A DNA stretch of 52,237 nt from an uncultured Acidovorax sp. (GCA_913774625.1 CAJYHL010000070.1:1-52237); one strand, 5' to 3'; counted from the stretch's first letter, positions 8,617 to 17,937 are shown. The notes: generated by a model not told the origin, from the letters alone. Numbers and translations are program-made.

Positions 8617-9723
8617 GTGAACATTCCATTCCTGGATCTCAAAGCCCTCAACCAACGATTCGCGGGCGACTTCGCCGACGCCCTGCAGCGGGTGCTGGAT
8701 AGCGGCTGGTTCATCCAAGGCGAAGAGCTCGGCCAGTTCGAGCAGGAATTCTCGCGATACTGCGGCGCGCAATATTGCGTGGGCGTCGGAAATGGACTCG
8801 ACGCGCTCACGCTCATTCTGAAAGCTTATATAGAGTTGGGAAGAATCGCCCTCAAGGACGAGGTCATCCTGCCTGCCAACTCCTTTATCGCAACGGCCCT
8901 GGCCATTTCGCATGCAGGGCTCACGCCGGTCCTCGTCGAACCCGACCCGCGCACGAGCAACATCTGCCCCAAGGCGGTGGAGGCGGCACTAAGCCCCCGC
9001 ACCCGGGCCATCATGCCCGTCCATCTCTATGGACGACCGGCGGATGTGCATGCACTGAGAGGCATAGCCGATTCGCACCGGCTGCTGCTTATAGAAGATG
9101 CGGCACAGGCACACGGAGCCTCGGTCCGGGGCAGAAAAGCCGGGAACCTCGGAGATGCAGCCGGTTTCAGCTTTTTCCCAGGCAAGAACCTGGGCGCGCT
9201 CGGGGATGCCGGCGCCATCGTCACCAGCGATCAAGAACTTGCGGACTGCGCCCGCTCCTTGCGCAATTACGGCTCCGCCCGGAAGTATCACCACGACCGG
9301 GTCGGACTGAACTCCCGCCTGGACGAACTGCAGGCGGCGTTTCTGCGCGTCAAGCTGCGGAAACTGGCGGAAGACGCAGATGCACGCCAGGAACTGGCGC
9401 TGCGATATTGCGCCGGCATCGCGAATCCCGCCATCAGGATGCCTGAAATGCCGCCCCATGATGCTCGCCATGCCTGGCATTTATTCACCGTGCATGCGCA
9501 GCACAGGAATTCGCTGCAAACGCATCTGCTATCCAGAGGCATTGAGACGCTCATTCATTATCCGGTTCCGATATGCAGCCAGCCGGCCTATGCGGCCAGC
9601 ATGCATTCGAGCTTCCCCATATCCGAAGAGCTCGCCCGTACCGTTCTGAGCCTCCCGCTCTATCCAGGATTTCCCGAACAGCAGCGTGTCATCGACGCCT
9701 GCAACGACTTCCGCCCATCCTAG
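8617..9723 (+). CDS. fdtB: Sugar 3-aminotransferase, DegT/DnrJ/EryC1/StrS family (FdtB-like)
   Basis: A 368-residue PLP-dependent enzyme expected to put an amino group on C3 of a dTDP-3-keto-6-deoxyhexose, giving a dTDP-3-amino-3,6-dideoxyhexose. Visible family signs are the N-terminal IPFLDL, the ALxLxLKA helix, [10 protein letters not shown] (Asp161, PLP pyridine contact) and [14 protein letters not shown] with the Schiff-base Lys190. The start is GTG at 8617, with GGAAGG 9 bases ahead. The FdtA-like isomerase gene follows after 16 bases and makes the keto substrate, which supports the role. Codon use is more AT-rich (ATA, TTA, AGA codons) than in the flagellar genes, suggesting acquisition. 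Whether the product is the Fuc3N or Qui3N sugar cannot be decided here. Confidence 0.82.
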   Translation: MNIPFLDLKALNQRFAGDFADALQRVLDSGWFIQGEELGQFEQEFSRYCGAQYCVGVGNGLDALTLILKAYIELGRIALKDEVILPANSFIATALAISHAGLTPVLVEPDPRTSNICPKAVEAALSPRTRAIMPVHLYGRPADVHALRGIADSHRLLLIEDAAQAHGASVRGRKAGNLGDAAGFSFFPGKNLGALGDAGAIVTSDQELADCARSLRNYGSARKYHHDRVGLNSRLDELQAAFLRVKLRKLAEDADARQELALRYCAGIANPAIRMPEMPPHDARHAWHLFTVHAQHRNSLQTHLLSRGIETLIHYPVPICSQPAYAASMHSSFPISEELARTVLSLPLYPGFPEQQRVIDACNDFRPS

Positions 9724-9739
9724 CCCCGCCGCACTCGGT

Positions 9740-10162
9740 ATGTCATTACAGCACTGCAAAATCGTCGACCTTCCGAAGGTGGAGGACCCTCGGGGCAACC
9801 TCACCTTCATCGAGTCCGACACGCACATCCCTTTCGAGATCCAGCGGGTTTATTACCTCTACGACGTTCCGGGGGGCTCGCATCGAGGCGGGCATGCCCA
9901 CAAGGGGCTGCATCAGTTCTTGATCGCGATGTCCGGCAGTTTCGACATCACCCTGGACGATGGCCGGACGAAATTCAAATACCACATGAACCGGTCGTAT
10001 TACGGCCTCTACATCTCACCGATGATCTGGCGGGAAATCGACAATTTCTCCAGCGGCTCCGTATGCATGGTGCTGGCTTCGGAGAAATTCTCGGAGGATG
10101 ACTATTACCGGGACTACGCGGAATTCCGCGCTGCCGTCACCGCACGCAACGCCAAAGGATAA
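9740..10162 (+). CDS. fdtA: dTDP-4-keto-6-deoxyglucose 3,4-ketoisomerase (FdtA/QdtA-like cupin)
   Basis: A 140-residue single-domain cupin. FdtA/QdtA enzymes move the keto group of dTDP-4-dehydro-6-deoxyglucose from C4 to C3, making the substrate for the neighbouring aminotransferase. The family signature is plain: KIVDLPKVEDPRGNLTFIE near the start, then VYYLYDVPGGSHRGGHAHK with two His (52 and 54) at the active site, and a C-terminal ASEKFSEDDYYRDY. I chose 9740 because homologues begin at MSL-x-x-CKI; an upstream ATG would overlap the aminotransferase. No rmlA or rmlB and no acetyltransferase (FdtC) gene is in the window, so the precursor must come from elsewhere. Confidence 0.88.
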   Translation: MSLQHCKIVDLPKVEDPRGNLTFIESDTHIPFEIQRVYYLYDVPGGSHRGGHAHKGLHQFLIAMSGSFDITLDDGRTKFKYHMNRSYYGLYISPMIWREIDNFSSGSVCMVLASEKFSEDDYYRDYAEFRAAVTARNAKG

Positions 10163-10206
10163 ATACATCCGGCCGGCAGCACCGACCAACATCCACAATT
10201 CACAGC

Positions 10207-13200
10207 ATGGCCGACGCACAAGAGAAGAATACGAATGATTGCCGGGATGGAGGCTCGCCGGAGGGCATCGACGTCACCGTCGCCATCATGTCCTTCAACA
10301 ACGCCCGCTATTTGAATCAGACGATAGATTCGATACTCAGCCAAGAGGGCGTGCGCCTGGAGGTCATCGTGCGAGACGACTGCTCGACGGACGACAGCCT
10401 GAGCAGGATGGAGGCGTTCGCACAAGACCCGCGCTTTCGCTTGGAGGTGAACGAGCGCAACCTGGGAATGATCGCCAACTTCAACCGCTGCCTCGATTCC
10501 GGCAGCGGGCGCTATGTGATCGTGCTGGGCTCGGACGACCTCATGGCTCCGGGCCATCTGTCGTCACTGGTCGCGGCGATGGACGCGCACCCCCAGGCGG
10601 CGCTGGGCTATGTCCAGTGCAACTGGATCGATGCGCAAGGCCAGCTGATCCGCTATGCCGACCATCCCGGGCATACCCCCCAGTCCTATAGCGGGGGGCG
10701 CAACGAGGTCGCGGCCCTGCTGAGCTTCGACAACTACATCACCCCCTCGGCGATGATGCTGCGGCGATCGAAGCTCGGTCTGGTGCGGCTGCCCGATGGC
10801 TCGATCCACGCGGACATGCTCGCCGGCGACTGGGACCTGGCCATCCGCATGGCGGAAGTCGCCCCGGACTTTGTCTTTCTGCGCCAGCCCAGCATCAGCT
10901 ACCGCATTCACGACACGCAGATATCCAGCAAGTTCTACGCGTCCGTCGCCCCGCTGGACAACCATGTCCGCATCCTCGAAGGCGTCTTCGAACGCGGCCA
11001 TCAGGATCTGATGCGAGGCCGTGAAAAGCAGATCCGCGACCTGCTCCTGCAGCGCCTGGCCGCCTATCCCGAGCAGAGGGAAAAAGACCTCGGCAGACGG
11101 GCCGAACGCCTGTGCCAGCGAATCGCCGAATTGTCGAAAAGTGCTGCGCGTGGACCGCTATTCTCCGTCATCCTCACCACCTACAACCGCCCCGTGTTGC
11201 TGAAACACGCGCTCGACAGCCTTGAAAAGCAGATTCAGCGCGATTTCGAAGTGATTCTGGTCAATGACCACGGCGAACCTGTCGAGCACGTGCTGGCTGC
11301 AGGCTACGGCTTTCCGATCACCTACATCCGGCAGGGCGTGAACCAGGGACTGTCGGCTGCGCGGAACGCAGGCCTGAAGATCGCTCGCGGGCGCTACGTC
11401 ACCTACCTCGACGACGACGACATCTATCTGCCCAACCATCTTCAGGTACTGGCCGATGCATTCAAGGACCATCCCTACAGCGTCCTATACACCGATGTCG
11501 ATTACGTCAACGAAAAGCTGAGAGGCAGCGAAAGAATCGAGCAGGGCCGCAGCCGCCCCCTGCACCACAGAGGGTTCGACCGGGACCGCCTGCTGGTTTC
11601 CAACTATATCCCCGTCAACACCTGGGCGCATCCGCGCAGCGCGATTGCCGACGTGGGCGAGTTCGACACCTCGCTGTCGGCACTCGAAGACTGGGACATG
11701 CTGCTGCGGCTGGTGTATCGCCACACCTTCATCCAGGTGCCCGTCCTCACGGCGGAAGTGCGGACCCGGGTAGGCACGCATGCCAGCGATCACATGCTGG
11801 GAAGAGAGCGCAAGAACTTCCTGGGCCTGTACCAGGAACTGTACCGCCGCTACCCCGTCACCGACTCTCCCAAGATAGCGCAGGAACGCAAGAGCCTGCT
11901 CGAGGGCCTGCAAGCCGCGCAGCAGCAAAGAGTTGCACCCACCCTGCGCGACTGGCTGGTGCAGCGCGCCCTCAATGCGGCGCAGATACGGCAGGTATCC
12001 CAGCAGATGGAAAAGCGGGGCGAAGAACTCTCCGTCGCGATCTTCGTCCGGACGGCCTGCGGCCCGCACGACGCATCGCTCGTCCAGAAAACCCTGGCCA
12101 GCCTGGACACCTTGCGGCCCCGGCCTCCGCTCATGGAGGTTCATCTTCTCGGCGAGCCATTCGCGCAGCCCGACGGGGATCATCCAGACATCCAGGTACA
12201 CCACCTACCAACGGCAGGCAAGCAAGACGAGTTGCTCGCCATCAACCGCTGGGCCCAACAGGCACGGAGCCGCTGGTTCCTGGTGCTGGATGCGGGAGAG
12301 GAACTGCTGCCCGCGGGCCTGCAGACCCTCATGCTGGAGGCGGCCGCAGCCCCATGCCACGCCATGTGCGCCGACGAGATCGTGCGCGCCGAGGACGGCA
12401 CGCTGGGCACCATCTTCCGCCCGCATTTCAACCTGGACATGCTGCTGTCCTGCCCTGCGGGCTTGTCGCGGCACTGGGTCTTTCAGCGGGAAGCCTTTGC
12501 GGCCCTGGGCGGCTTCGACGCCGGCTACGCCGAAGCCCCCGAGTTCGAGCTGCTGCTTCGCATCATCGAAACGCACGGCATGGAGGGCCTTCTGCATGCG
12601 GCAGAACCTCTGCTCATCACGGCCCCTCCCCAATTGGCGGCCAATGCCTCCGAGATGGCGGCGATCGAAAAACATCTCGCGGCCCGCGGCTATGCGGATG
12701 CGCGCGTGGACACGAGCCTGCCCGGCCGCTACCAGATCCACTACGGCCATGCGGACCAGCCGCTGGCCTCCATCCTCATCGCTGCGACGCATGAGCTTGC
12801 GCTGCTGCAGAGGTGCCTGGAACGGCTGCTGGAAAACACGGCCTACCCTCGCTACGAGGTCATCATTGCGGACGCAGGCTGCACCGACGAAGCGATGCGT
12901 CTCTGGCTCGACAGCATTCAGGGCCTGGGAACGGAGCAGATCCGCGTGCTGCGATCGGCCGAAGCCCAGGGCCGCTGGGAAGCCGTTCACGGGGCGGCCC
13001 AGGCGGCCCGGGGCGACTATTTCGTCCTGCTGAGCCCCACCACGGCCGTCCTGAACCGCGATTGGCTCGACGAACTGCTCAATCACGCGCAACGGCCCGA
13101 GGTCGGTGCGGTGGGGGCGAAGCTGCTCTCCGCCGATGGGCGGATTCAAAATGCGGGGCTGGTCCTCGGCCTGAACGGCGCCGCCGGCTCGCCTTTCCAG

Positions 13201-14628
13201 GGCGTGCCCGCCCAGGAGCCCGGCTACATGCACCGGCTGGAAATCGACCAGAACTACAGCGCCGTCTCCGGCGACTGCCTCGTCATCCACCGGGCCGTCT
13301 ATGAATCGGTCGGCGGACTGGACACGCAAAGCCATCCCTCGCAGTTCGCCGACGTCGATCTCTGCCTGAAAGTGCGTCAGGCCGGGTTCCTGATTGTCTG
13401 GACGCCCCGCGCCCTGCTTCTGCAATCGGAGGACAACGCGCCCGGCGACGCGCAAAACGACAGTCCTGCAGGCATTCAGCGCCAGGAGGAGTCGCTCTAC
13501 CAGAAGTGGCTGCCGGCCATCGCCCGTGACGACGCGTACAACTCGAATCTCTCGCTGCTCGGCGCCGGCTTCGACGTGGAAACCGACGCCATCGCCAATC
13601 GACGCCCCCTGCCCTGGCATCCCGCTCCCGTCGTCCTGGCCCTGGCCGCAGACGCCGCCGGCTGCGGCCACTACCGGGTGATGGAGCCGGTGCGCGCCAT
13701 GCACCAGACCGGCATCGCCGACGCCCGTTTCAGCGGCCGCTACTTCAGGGTGGAGGAAGTAGAGCGCCTGCAGCCCGACGCCATGGTGCTGCAGCGCCAG
13801 GTGACCGAACAGCAGATCGAGCTGATCCAGCGCCTCAAGCGCCTGCGCCCGACCTTCATGGTGGCCGAGCTGGACGACTACCTGCCCAACCTGCCCATGA
13901 AGAATGCGCACCGCCACGAGATGCCCAGGGACGTGTTGCGGCATCTGCGGCGCTCGGTCGGGCTGATGGACCGCTTCGTCGTGTCCACGCCAGCGCTGGC
14001 CGAGGCCTTCGCCGGCTTCCATGACGACATGCGCGTGGTGCAGAACCGGCTGCCGCCGCGCTGGTGGCGCGGCCTTCAGAACAGCCGCCGCACCGGCGGA
14101 CGGCCGCGCGTGGGCTGGGCGGGCGGGGTCAGCCACCAGGGCGACCTGGAGCTGATCGCCGACGTGATCAAGGCGCTGCATGGCGAGGTGGACTGGATCT
14201 TCTTTGGCATGGCGCCCGAGGCGATCAAACCCTATCTGCGCGAATTCCACGGGCCGGTATCGATAGAGCGCTACCCGCGCATGCTGGCGAACCTCAACCT
14301 CGACCTGGCCTTGGCGCCACTGGAGCAGAACCTGTTCAACGAGTGCAAGAGCAATCTGCGCCTGCTGGAATACGGTGCCTGCGGCTATCCGGTCGTGTGC
14401 AGCGACGTTCGGCCCTACCAGGGCGGGCTGCCGGTCACGCGCGTCAAGAACCGCTTCAAGGACTGGGTCGATGCCATCCGCATGCACACGCAGGACCTGG
14501 ACGCCGCCGGCGCGGCGGGCGACCGGCTGAAGGCCGCCGTCGAAAGCGACTGGATGCTGGAGGGCCGGCACCTGGAGGACTGGCTCTCGGCCTGGCTGCC
14601 GGACGGGACAGGCGGTACACAGAAATAA
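10207..14628 (+). CDS. Giant multi-domain glycosyltransferase, probably for flagellin
   Basis: A 1473-residue cytoplasmic protein with no signal peptide or membrane segment. I see five catalytic-like parts. A: GT2 fold, about residues 22-230, with VAIMSFNNARYLNQTID, DDCSTDDS and GSDD. B: a second GT2, about 315-530, with SVILTTYNRP and YLDDDDIYLPNH (about 401). C: a degenerate segment, about 605-800, with VLDAGEELLPAG in place of the DxD loop. D: GT2, about 852-1110, with ASILIAATHE, IIADAGCTDE and a C-terminal FADVDLCLKVRQAG. E: a GT-B/GT4-like end, about 1140-1470, with FNECKSNLRLLEYGACGYPV. Sitting beside a flagellin and sugar-nucleotide genes, it probably builds a glycan on flagellin Ser/Thr. 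The acceptor and sugars are inference. Confidence 0.8.
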   Translation: MADAQEKNTNDCRDGGSPEGIDVTVAIMSFNNARYLNQTIDSILSQEGVRLEVIVRDDCSTDDSLSRMEAFAQDPRFRLEVNERNLGMIANFNRCLDSGSGRYVIVLGSDDLMAPGHLSSLVAAMDAHPQAALGYVQCNWIDAQGQLIRYADHPGHTPQSYSGGRNEVAALLSFDNYITPSAMMLRRSKLGLVRLPDGSIHADMLAGDWDLAIRMAEVAPDFVFLRQPSISYRIHDTQISSKFYASVAPLDNHVRILEGVFERGHQDLMRGREKQIRDLLLQRLAAYPEQREKDLGRRAERLCQRIAELSKSAARGPLFSVILTTYNRPVLLKHALDSLEKQIQRDFEVILVNDHGEPVEHVLAAGYGFPITYIRQGVNQGLSAARNAGLKIARGRYVTYLDDDDIYLPNHLQVLADAFKDHPYSVLYTDVDYVNEKLRGSERIEQGRSRPLHHRGFDRDRLLVSNYIPVNTWAHPRSAIADVGEFDTSLSALEDWDMLLRLVYRHTFIQVPVLTAEVRTRVGTHASDHMLGRERKNFLGLYQELYRRYPVTDSPKIAQERKSLLEGLQAAQQQRVAPTLRDWLVQRALNAAQIRQVSQQMEKRGEELSVAIFVRTACGPHDASLVQKTLASLDTLRPRPPLMEVHLLGEPFAQPDGDHPDIQVHHLPTAGKQDELLAINRWAQQARSRWFLVLDAGEELLPAGLQTLMLEAAAAPCHAMCADEIVRAEDGTLGTIFRPHFNLDMLLSCPAGLSRHWVFQREAFAALGGFDAGYAEAPEFELLLRIIETHGMEGLLHAAEPLLITAPPQLAANASEMAAIEKHLAARGYADARVDTSLPGRYQIHYGHADQPLASILIAATHELALLQRCLERLLENTAYPRYEVIIADAGCTDEAMRLWLDSIQGLGTEQIRVLRSAEAQGRWEAVHGAAQAARGDYFVLLSPTTAVLNRDWLDELLNHAQRPEVGAVGAKLLSADGRIQNAGLVLGLNGAAGSPFQGVPAQEPGYMHRLEIDQNYSAVSGDCLVIHRAVYESVGGLDTQSHPSQFADVDLCLKVRQAGFLIVWTPRALLLQSEDNAPGDAQNDSPAGIQRQEESLYQKWLPAIARDDAYNSNLSLLGAGFDVETDAIANRRPLPWHPAPVVLALAADAAGCGHYRVMEPVRAMHQTGIADARFSGRYFRVEEVERLQPDAMVLQRQVTEQQIELIQRLKRLRPTFMVAELDDYLPNLPMKNAHRHEMPRDVLRHLRRSVGLMDRFVVSTPALAEAFAGFHDDMRVVQNRLPPRWWRGLQNSRRTGGRPRVGWAGGVSHQGDLELIADVIKALHGEVDWIFFGMAPEAIKPYLREFHGPVSIERYPRMLANLNLDLALAPLEQNLFNECKSNLRLLEYGACGYPVVCSDVRPYQGGLPVTRVKNRFKDWVDAIRMHTQDLDAAGAAGDRLKAAVESDWMLEGRHLEDWLSAWLPDGTGGTQK

Positions 14629-14651
14629 CCGACCGGTCACAGTGGCGGGGC

Positions 14652-14678
14652 TCAAGTGTGATACCTGAGGGCCGATAC
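14652..14678 (+). promoter_or_regulatory. Sigma-28 (FliA) promoter of motA-motB
   Basis: TCAAGTGT-N11-GCCGATAC lies 88 bases before the motA start. The -10 matches the FliA consensus at 7 of 8 and the spacer is 11 bases. It separates the motility-chemotaxis block from the glycosyltransferase gene upstream. Confidence 0.85.
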
Positions 14679-14765
14679 CATTGATACGATCCGTTAACCG
14701 CCGCGCCGGTCCCCGCCCAGAGCGAGGACCGGCTTCCTCCTGCCGCAGAAGCCGCCCCACTTTCC

Positions 14766-15626
14766 ATGTTCGTCATCATTGGCTACCTCGTCTGCCTAGG
14801 CTGCATCTTCGGCGTCTATATCGCGCACGGCGGGAACATCTCCGTCATCCTGCACGCCCTGCCGTTCGAGACCATCACCATCCTGGGCGGCGCCCTGGGC
14901 GCCTTCGTGGTGAACAACCAGCCCAAGGTGATCAAGGCCACGCTCAAGGCGCTGCCCACGGTGTTCAAGGGCTCCAAATACACCAAGGCCCGGTACATGG
15001 AGCTGCTGGCCATGCTCTACGACATCCTGCAGAAGGCCCGCAAGGAAGGCCTGATGGCCATCGAAAAGGACGTGGAGAGCCCCCACGAGTCGGAGATCTT
15101 CAAGAAATACCCCACGGTGGGCAGCGACCACCACGTGATCGAGTTCACCACCGACTACCTCCGCATGATGGTTTCGGGCAACCTCAACGCGCACGAGATC
15201 GAAGCGCTGATGGACAGCGAGATCGACACCCACCACCAGGAGGCCCATGCGCCCGTGGCCGCACTGGGCCGGCTGGCGGGCGCTCTGCCGGCCTTCGGTA
15301 TCGTGGCGGCCGTGCTGGGCGTGGTGAACACCATGGGCTCGGTGGGCCAGCCGCCTGCCGTGCTGGGCGGCATGATCGGCTCGGCGCTGGTGGGGACCTT
15401 CCTGGGCATTCTGCTGGCCTACGGCGTCATGGAGCCGCTGGGCGGCTTGGTGGAGCAGAAGACCGAAGATGCCGCCAAGGAGCTGCTGTGCATCAAGTCC
15501 ACGCTGCTGGCCAGCATGCAGGGCTACAACCCGTCCACCGCCATCGAATTCGGCCGCAAGGTGCTGTTCTCGGGCGACCGGCCCAGCTTCAGCGAGCTGG
15601 AAGAGCATGTGAAGGGCAAGAAGTAG
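14766..15626 (+). CDS. motA: Flagellar stator protein MotA
   Basis: A 286-residue inner-membrane protein that, with MotB, forms the proton-driven stator. Four membrane segments are visible at about residues 2-20, 34-51, 170-190 and 197-222. The torque-generating cytoplasmic loop carries KARKEGLMAIEKDVESP with Arg92 and Glu100, equivalent to E. coli Arg90 and Glu98. Pro175 (ALPAFGIV) and Pro224 (VMEPLGG) correspond to the prolines needed for proton coupling. Length is normal for the enteric-type family. The gene is driven by the sigma-28 site at 14652-14678, and motB follows after 36 bases. Confidence 0.97.
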   Translation: MFVIIGYLVCLGCIFGVYIAHGGNISVILHALPFETITILGGALGAFVVNNQPKVIKATLKALPTVFKGSKYTKARYMELLAMLYDILQKARKEGLMAIEKDVESPHESEIFKKYPTVGSDHHVIEFTTDYLRMMVSGNLNAHEIEALMDSEIDTHHQEAHAPVAALGRLAGALPAFGIVAAVLGVVNTMGSVGQPPAVLGGMIGSALVGTFLGILLAYGVMEPLGGLVEQKTEDAAKELLCIKSTLLASMQGYNPSTAIEFGRKVLFSGDRPSFSELEEHVKGKK

Positions 15627-15662
15627 CAAGGCCGCGCGCAACGCCGCCCACCCGCATCCGCC

Positions 15663-16598
15663 ATGGCTGAAAAGAAGCTTCAACCGATCATCATCAAGCG
15701 CGTCAAGAAGGGCGGCCATGCCGCCCATGGCGGCGCCTGGAAGATCGCCTATGCCGACTTCGTGACGGCCATGATGGCGTTCTTCCTGCTGATGTGGCTG
15801 CTGGGCTCCACTGCCAAGGGCGAACTGCAGGGCATCGCCTCGTACTTCGCTTCTCCCATGAAGGTGGCCATGCAGGGCGGCGACGGCTCGGGCAACAGTT
15901 CCAGCATCCTGCCGGGCGGCGGCAACGACCTGACCAAGTCCAACGGACAGGTGCGCCGCGCCGAAACCGAGGCGGTGACCCGGCGCATGAATGCCGAGGC
16001 GATGCGGGCCGAGCAGGCGCGCCAGGACCAGGCCCGCATCAAGGCCCTGCGGGCCAAGATCGATTCGCTGATCACCGAAAACCCCAAGCTCAAGGAATAC
16101 AAGTCGCAGATCCGGCTCGACCTGACGCCCGACGGCCTGCAGATCCAGATCGTGGACGACCAGAACCGCCCCATGTTCGACAGCGGCAGCGCGCTGGTCA
16201 AACCCTACATGCGCGACATCCTGCGGGAAATCGGCGCCAGCCTGGGCGGGGTGGAAAACCGCATCAGCCTGGCCGGCCATACCGACGCCACGCCCTACGG
16301 CAACGGCGAGCGCGGCTACAGCAACTGGGAACTGTCGGCCGACCGGGCCAACGCCTCGCGGCGCGAACTGGTGGCGGCCGGCATGCCAGACTCCAAGCTG
16401 GGCCGCGTGGTCGGTCTGGCGGCCAGCGATCCGCTGGAGCCGGAAAACCCCAAGGCGCCCGTGAATCGCCGCATTACCATCACCGTGTTAACACGGGAAG
16501 CCGAGGAGCGTTTGATGGGCAAAGGCACCAAAGCAACACCCGCACCGGCGCCTGCTGCAGAAAAGCAGGAGAATGCCGCATCCGAGTCCCGGCCGTAA
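15663..16598 (+). CDS. motB: Flagellar stator protein MotB
   Basis: A 311-residue stator subunit. A short basic N-terminus (IIIKRVKKGGHAAHGGAWKIAY) leads into one membrane helix with the proton-carrying Asp32 (YADFVTAMMAFFLLMW). The plug region and linker follow, then a periplasmic OmpA-like peptidoglycan-binding domain (about residues 150-275) with ISLAGHTDATPY and NWELSADRANASRREL. The C-terminal tail is Pro/Ala-rich. It follows motA and ends 66 bases before cheY. MotB anchors the stator to the cell wall while MotA transmits torque to FliG. Confidence 0.97.
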   Translation: MAEKKLQPIIIKRVKKGGHAAHGGAWKIAYADFVTAMMAFFLLMWLLGSTAKGELQGIASYFASPMKVAMQGGDGSGNSSSILPGGGNDLTKSNGQVRRAETEAVTRRMNAEAMRAEQARQDQARIKALRAKIDSLITENPKLKEYKSQIRLDLTPDGLQIQIVDDQNRPMFDSGSALVKPYMRDILREIGASLGGVENRISLAGHTDATPYGNGERGYSNWELSADRANASRRELVAAGMPDSKLGRVVGLAASDPLEPENPKAPVNRRITITVLTREAEERLMGKGTKATPAPAPAAEKQENAASESRP

Positions 16599-16602
16599 CG
16601 AC

Positions 16603-16631
16603 TTGTCACAGACACCGCGGCCCGTGACAAT
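16603..16631 (+). promoter_or_regulatory. Candidate sigma-70-type promoter of cheY
   Basis: TTGTCA-N17-GACAAT lies 33 bases before the GTG start of cheY. The two hexamers also form an inverted repeat (TTGTCA/TGACAA), so the site could be an operator. Spacing is ideal for a housekeeping promoter, but cotranscription with motAB is equally possible. Confidence 0.4.
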
Positions 16632-16664
16632 ACGTACAGTTATTTTCGACCGAAAGGGTCCACA

Positions 16665-17051
16665 GTGACCACAGCCCTTCGTTTTTTGATCGTTGACGAT
16701 TTCTCCACCATGCGCCGCATCGTGCGCAACCTGCTCAAGGAGAGCGGGTTCAACGATGCCGACGAGGCAGAGGACGGCGTCGCCGCGCTGAACAAGCTGC
16801 GCAACAGCAAGTTCGACTTCGTGGTCACCGACATCAACATGCCGAACATGAACGGCTTCCAGTTGCTGGCGGAGATCAAGAAGGACGACAAGCTCAAGCA
16901 CCTGCCCGTGCTGATGGTGACGGCCGAAGCCCGCAAGGAAGACATCGTCGCTGCGGCGCAAGGCGGCGCGGCCGGCTACATCGTCAAGCCCTTCACCAAG
17001 GCCACCCTCGAAGAGAAGGTGACGCTGATCCTCAAGAAGCTGGGGCTCTGA
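16665..17051 (+). CDS. cheY: Chemotaxis response regulator CheY
   Basis: A 128-residue single receiver domain. Phosphorylated CheY binds FliM and reverses the motor. The phospho-acceptor is Asp56 ([12 protein letters not shown]); the acidic pocket is Asp11/Asp12 ([12 protein letters not shown]); the switch Thr86 (MVTAEA) and Lys108 (IVKPF) are in place. The start is GTG at 16665, with GAAAGGG about 8-12 bases upstream. cheZ follows after only 3 bases. No cheA, cheW or receptor genes lie in this window. Confidence 0.97.
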   Translation: MTTALRFLIVDDFSTMRRIVRNLLKESGFNDADEAEDGVAALNKLRNSKFDFVVTDINMPNMNGFQLLAEIKKDDKLKHLPVLMVTAEARKEDIVAAAQGGAAGYIVKPFTKATLEEKVTLILKKLGL

Positions 17052-17054
17052 ACC

Positions 17055-17684
17055 ATGGACAACTCGTGCAACCCCGCGCCGGACGCGCGCCCCGACGACG
17101 TTCACCAGAAGATCGGCCAGCTCACGCGGCAGTTGCATGACGCGCTCAACGAACTGGGCTACGCGGCCAAGCTGCGGGATTCCGCGAGCGAGTTGCCCGA
17201 CGCGAAGAGCCGGCTGTCCTATATCGCCCGGCTGACCGGCGAGGCGGCGGAGAAGGTGCTCAGCCGCGTCGAGCTGGCCAAGGCGCAGCACGAATACATC
17301 GCGGCCGAGACCCGCCGCGTGGTCACCTCCCTGGTCGCCGACCCGGTGGCCGCCGTGGCCAAGGGCGAGATCTTCAACTTCATGACCGACGTGGAGCGCG
17401 TCACGCAGGAAGCGGACGTCCACCTGACCGAGATCATGATGGCGCAAGACTTCCACGACCTGACGGGCCAGGTGATCGCACGGGTCGTCACCCTGGCGGG
17501 CACCATCGAGGAACAGCTGGTGCAGCTGCTGATCCAGACCGCGCCGCCGCAGGCCCAGCCGGTCGCCATCCCCGAGCCGCGCCGCGAGCACCTGCAGGGC
17601 CCCGTGGTGGACCCGGAGAACACGCCCAACGTGGTGTCCAGCCAGTCCGAGGTGGACGACCTGCTGGCCAGCCTGGGCTTCTGA
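17055..17684 (+). CDS. cheZ: CheY-P phosphatase CheZ
   Basis: A 209-residue helical protein that dephosphorylates CheY-P and so ends the tumble signal. The catalytic helix reads MMAQDFHDLTGQVI; Asp135 and Gln139 correspond to E. coli Asp143 and Gln147, the latter inserting into the CheY active site. The extreme C-terminus (SEVDDLLASLGF) is the CheY-binding peptide, joined by a Pro-rich linker. It is probably translated together with cheY. The terminator at 17752-17779 ends the unit. Confidence 0.96.
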   Translation: MDNSCNPAPDARPDDVHQKIGQLTRQLHDALNELGYAAKLRDSASELPDAKSRLSYIARLTGEAAEKVLSRVELAKAQHEYIAAETRRVVTSLVADPVAAVAKGEIFNFMTDVERVTQEADVHLTEIMMAQDFHDLTGQVIARVVTLAGTIEEQLVQLLIQTAPPQAQPVAIPEPRREHLQGPVVDPENTPNVVSSQSEVDDLLASLGF

Positions 17685-17751
17685 GCCCGCATCGCGCCCC
17701 CGCCAGCATCCAGCGGCGGGCGCTGCCTCGATCGCCGTCGATGGAAAAGGT

Positions 17752-17779
17752 GCCCGGCCCCTGCTTGCCGGGCGTTTTT
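17752..17779 (+). terminator. Rho-independent terminator after cheZ
   Basis: GCCCGGC (17752-17758) pairs with GCCGGGC (17767-17773) across an 8-base loop, followed by GTTTTT. It closes the motAB-cheYZ unit. Confidence 0.85.
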
Positions 17780-17937
17780 CATCGGCATTGCGCCGAATGC
17801 CTCCCGAGCCCAGGCGGGGCGAGCACATGGCGCTATTGAAGCCATAGCACCCGAACGCGGTGCAGGGCGAGCGGCGCGGGCCCGTGGCCCCGGCCCGCTC
17901 CAGCCGGAATAGAGGCCCTCGCCCCACGCTATTCGGC
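17780..17937. other. Intergenic stretch upstream of flhB
   Basis: No gene seen between the cheZ terminator and the flhB promoter. A short inverted repeat, GCTAT-N7-ATAGC, lies at about 17832-17848. Its function is unknown. Confidence 0.45.

Noticed and set aside
8424-8702. A 92-codon frame overlapping the start of the aminotransferase
   Set aside because: It overlaps a clear gene in another frame and encodes a basic low-complexity peptide.
12205-14760. An 851-codon open frame on the minus strand opposite the glycosyltransferase gene
   Set aside because: It is a codon-bias shadow: high GC in the third position of the true gene leaves the opposite frame open. No family features.
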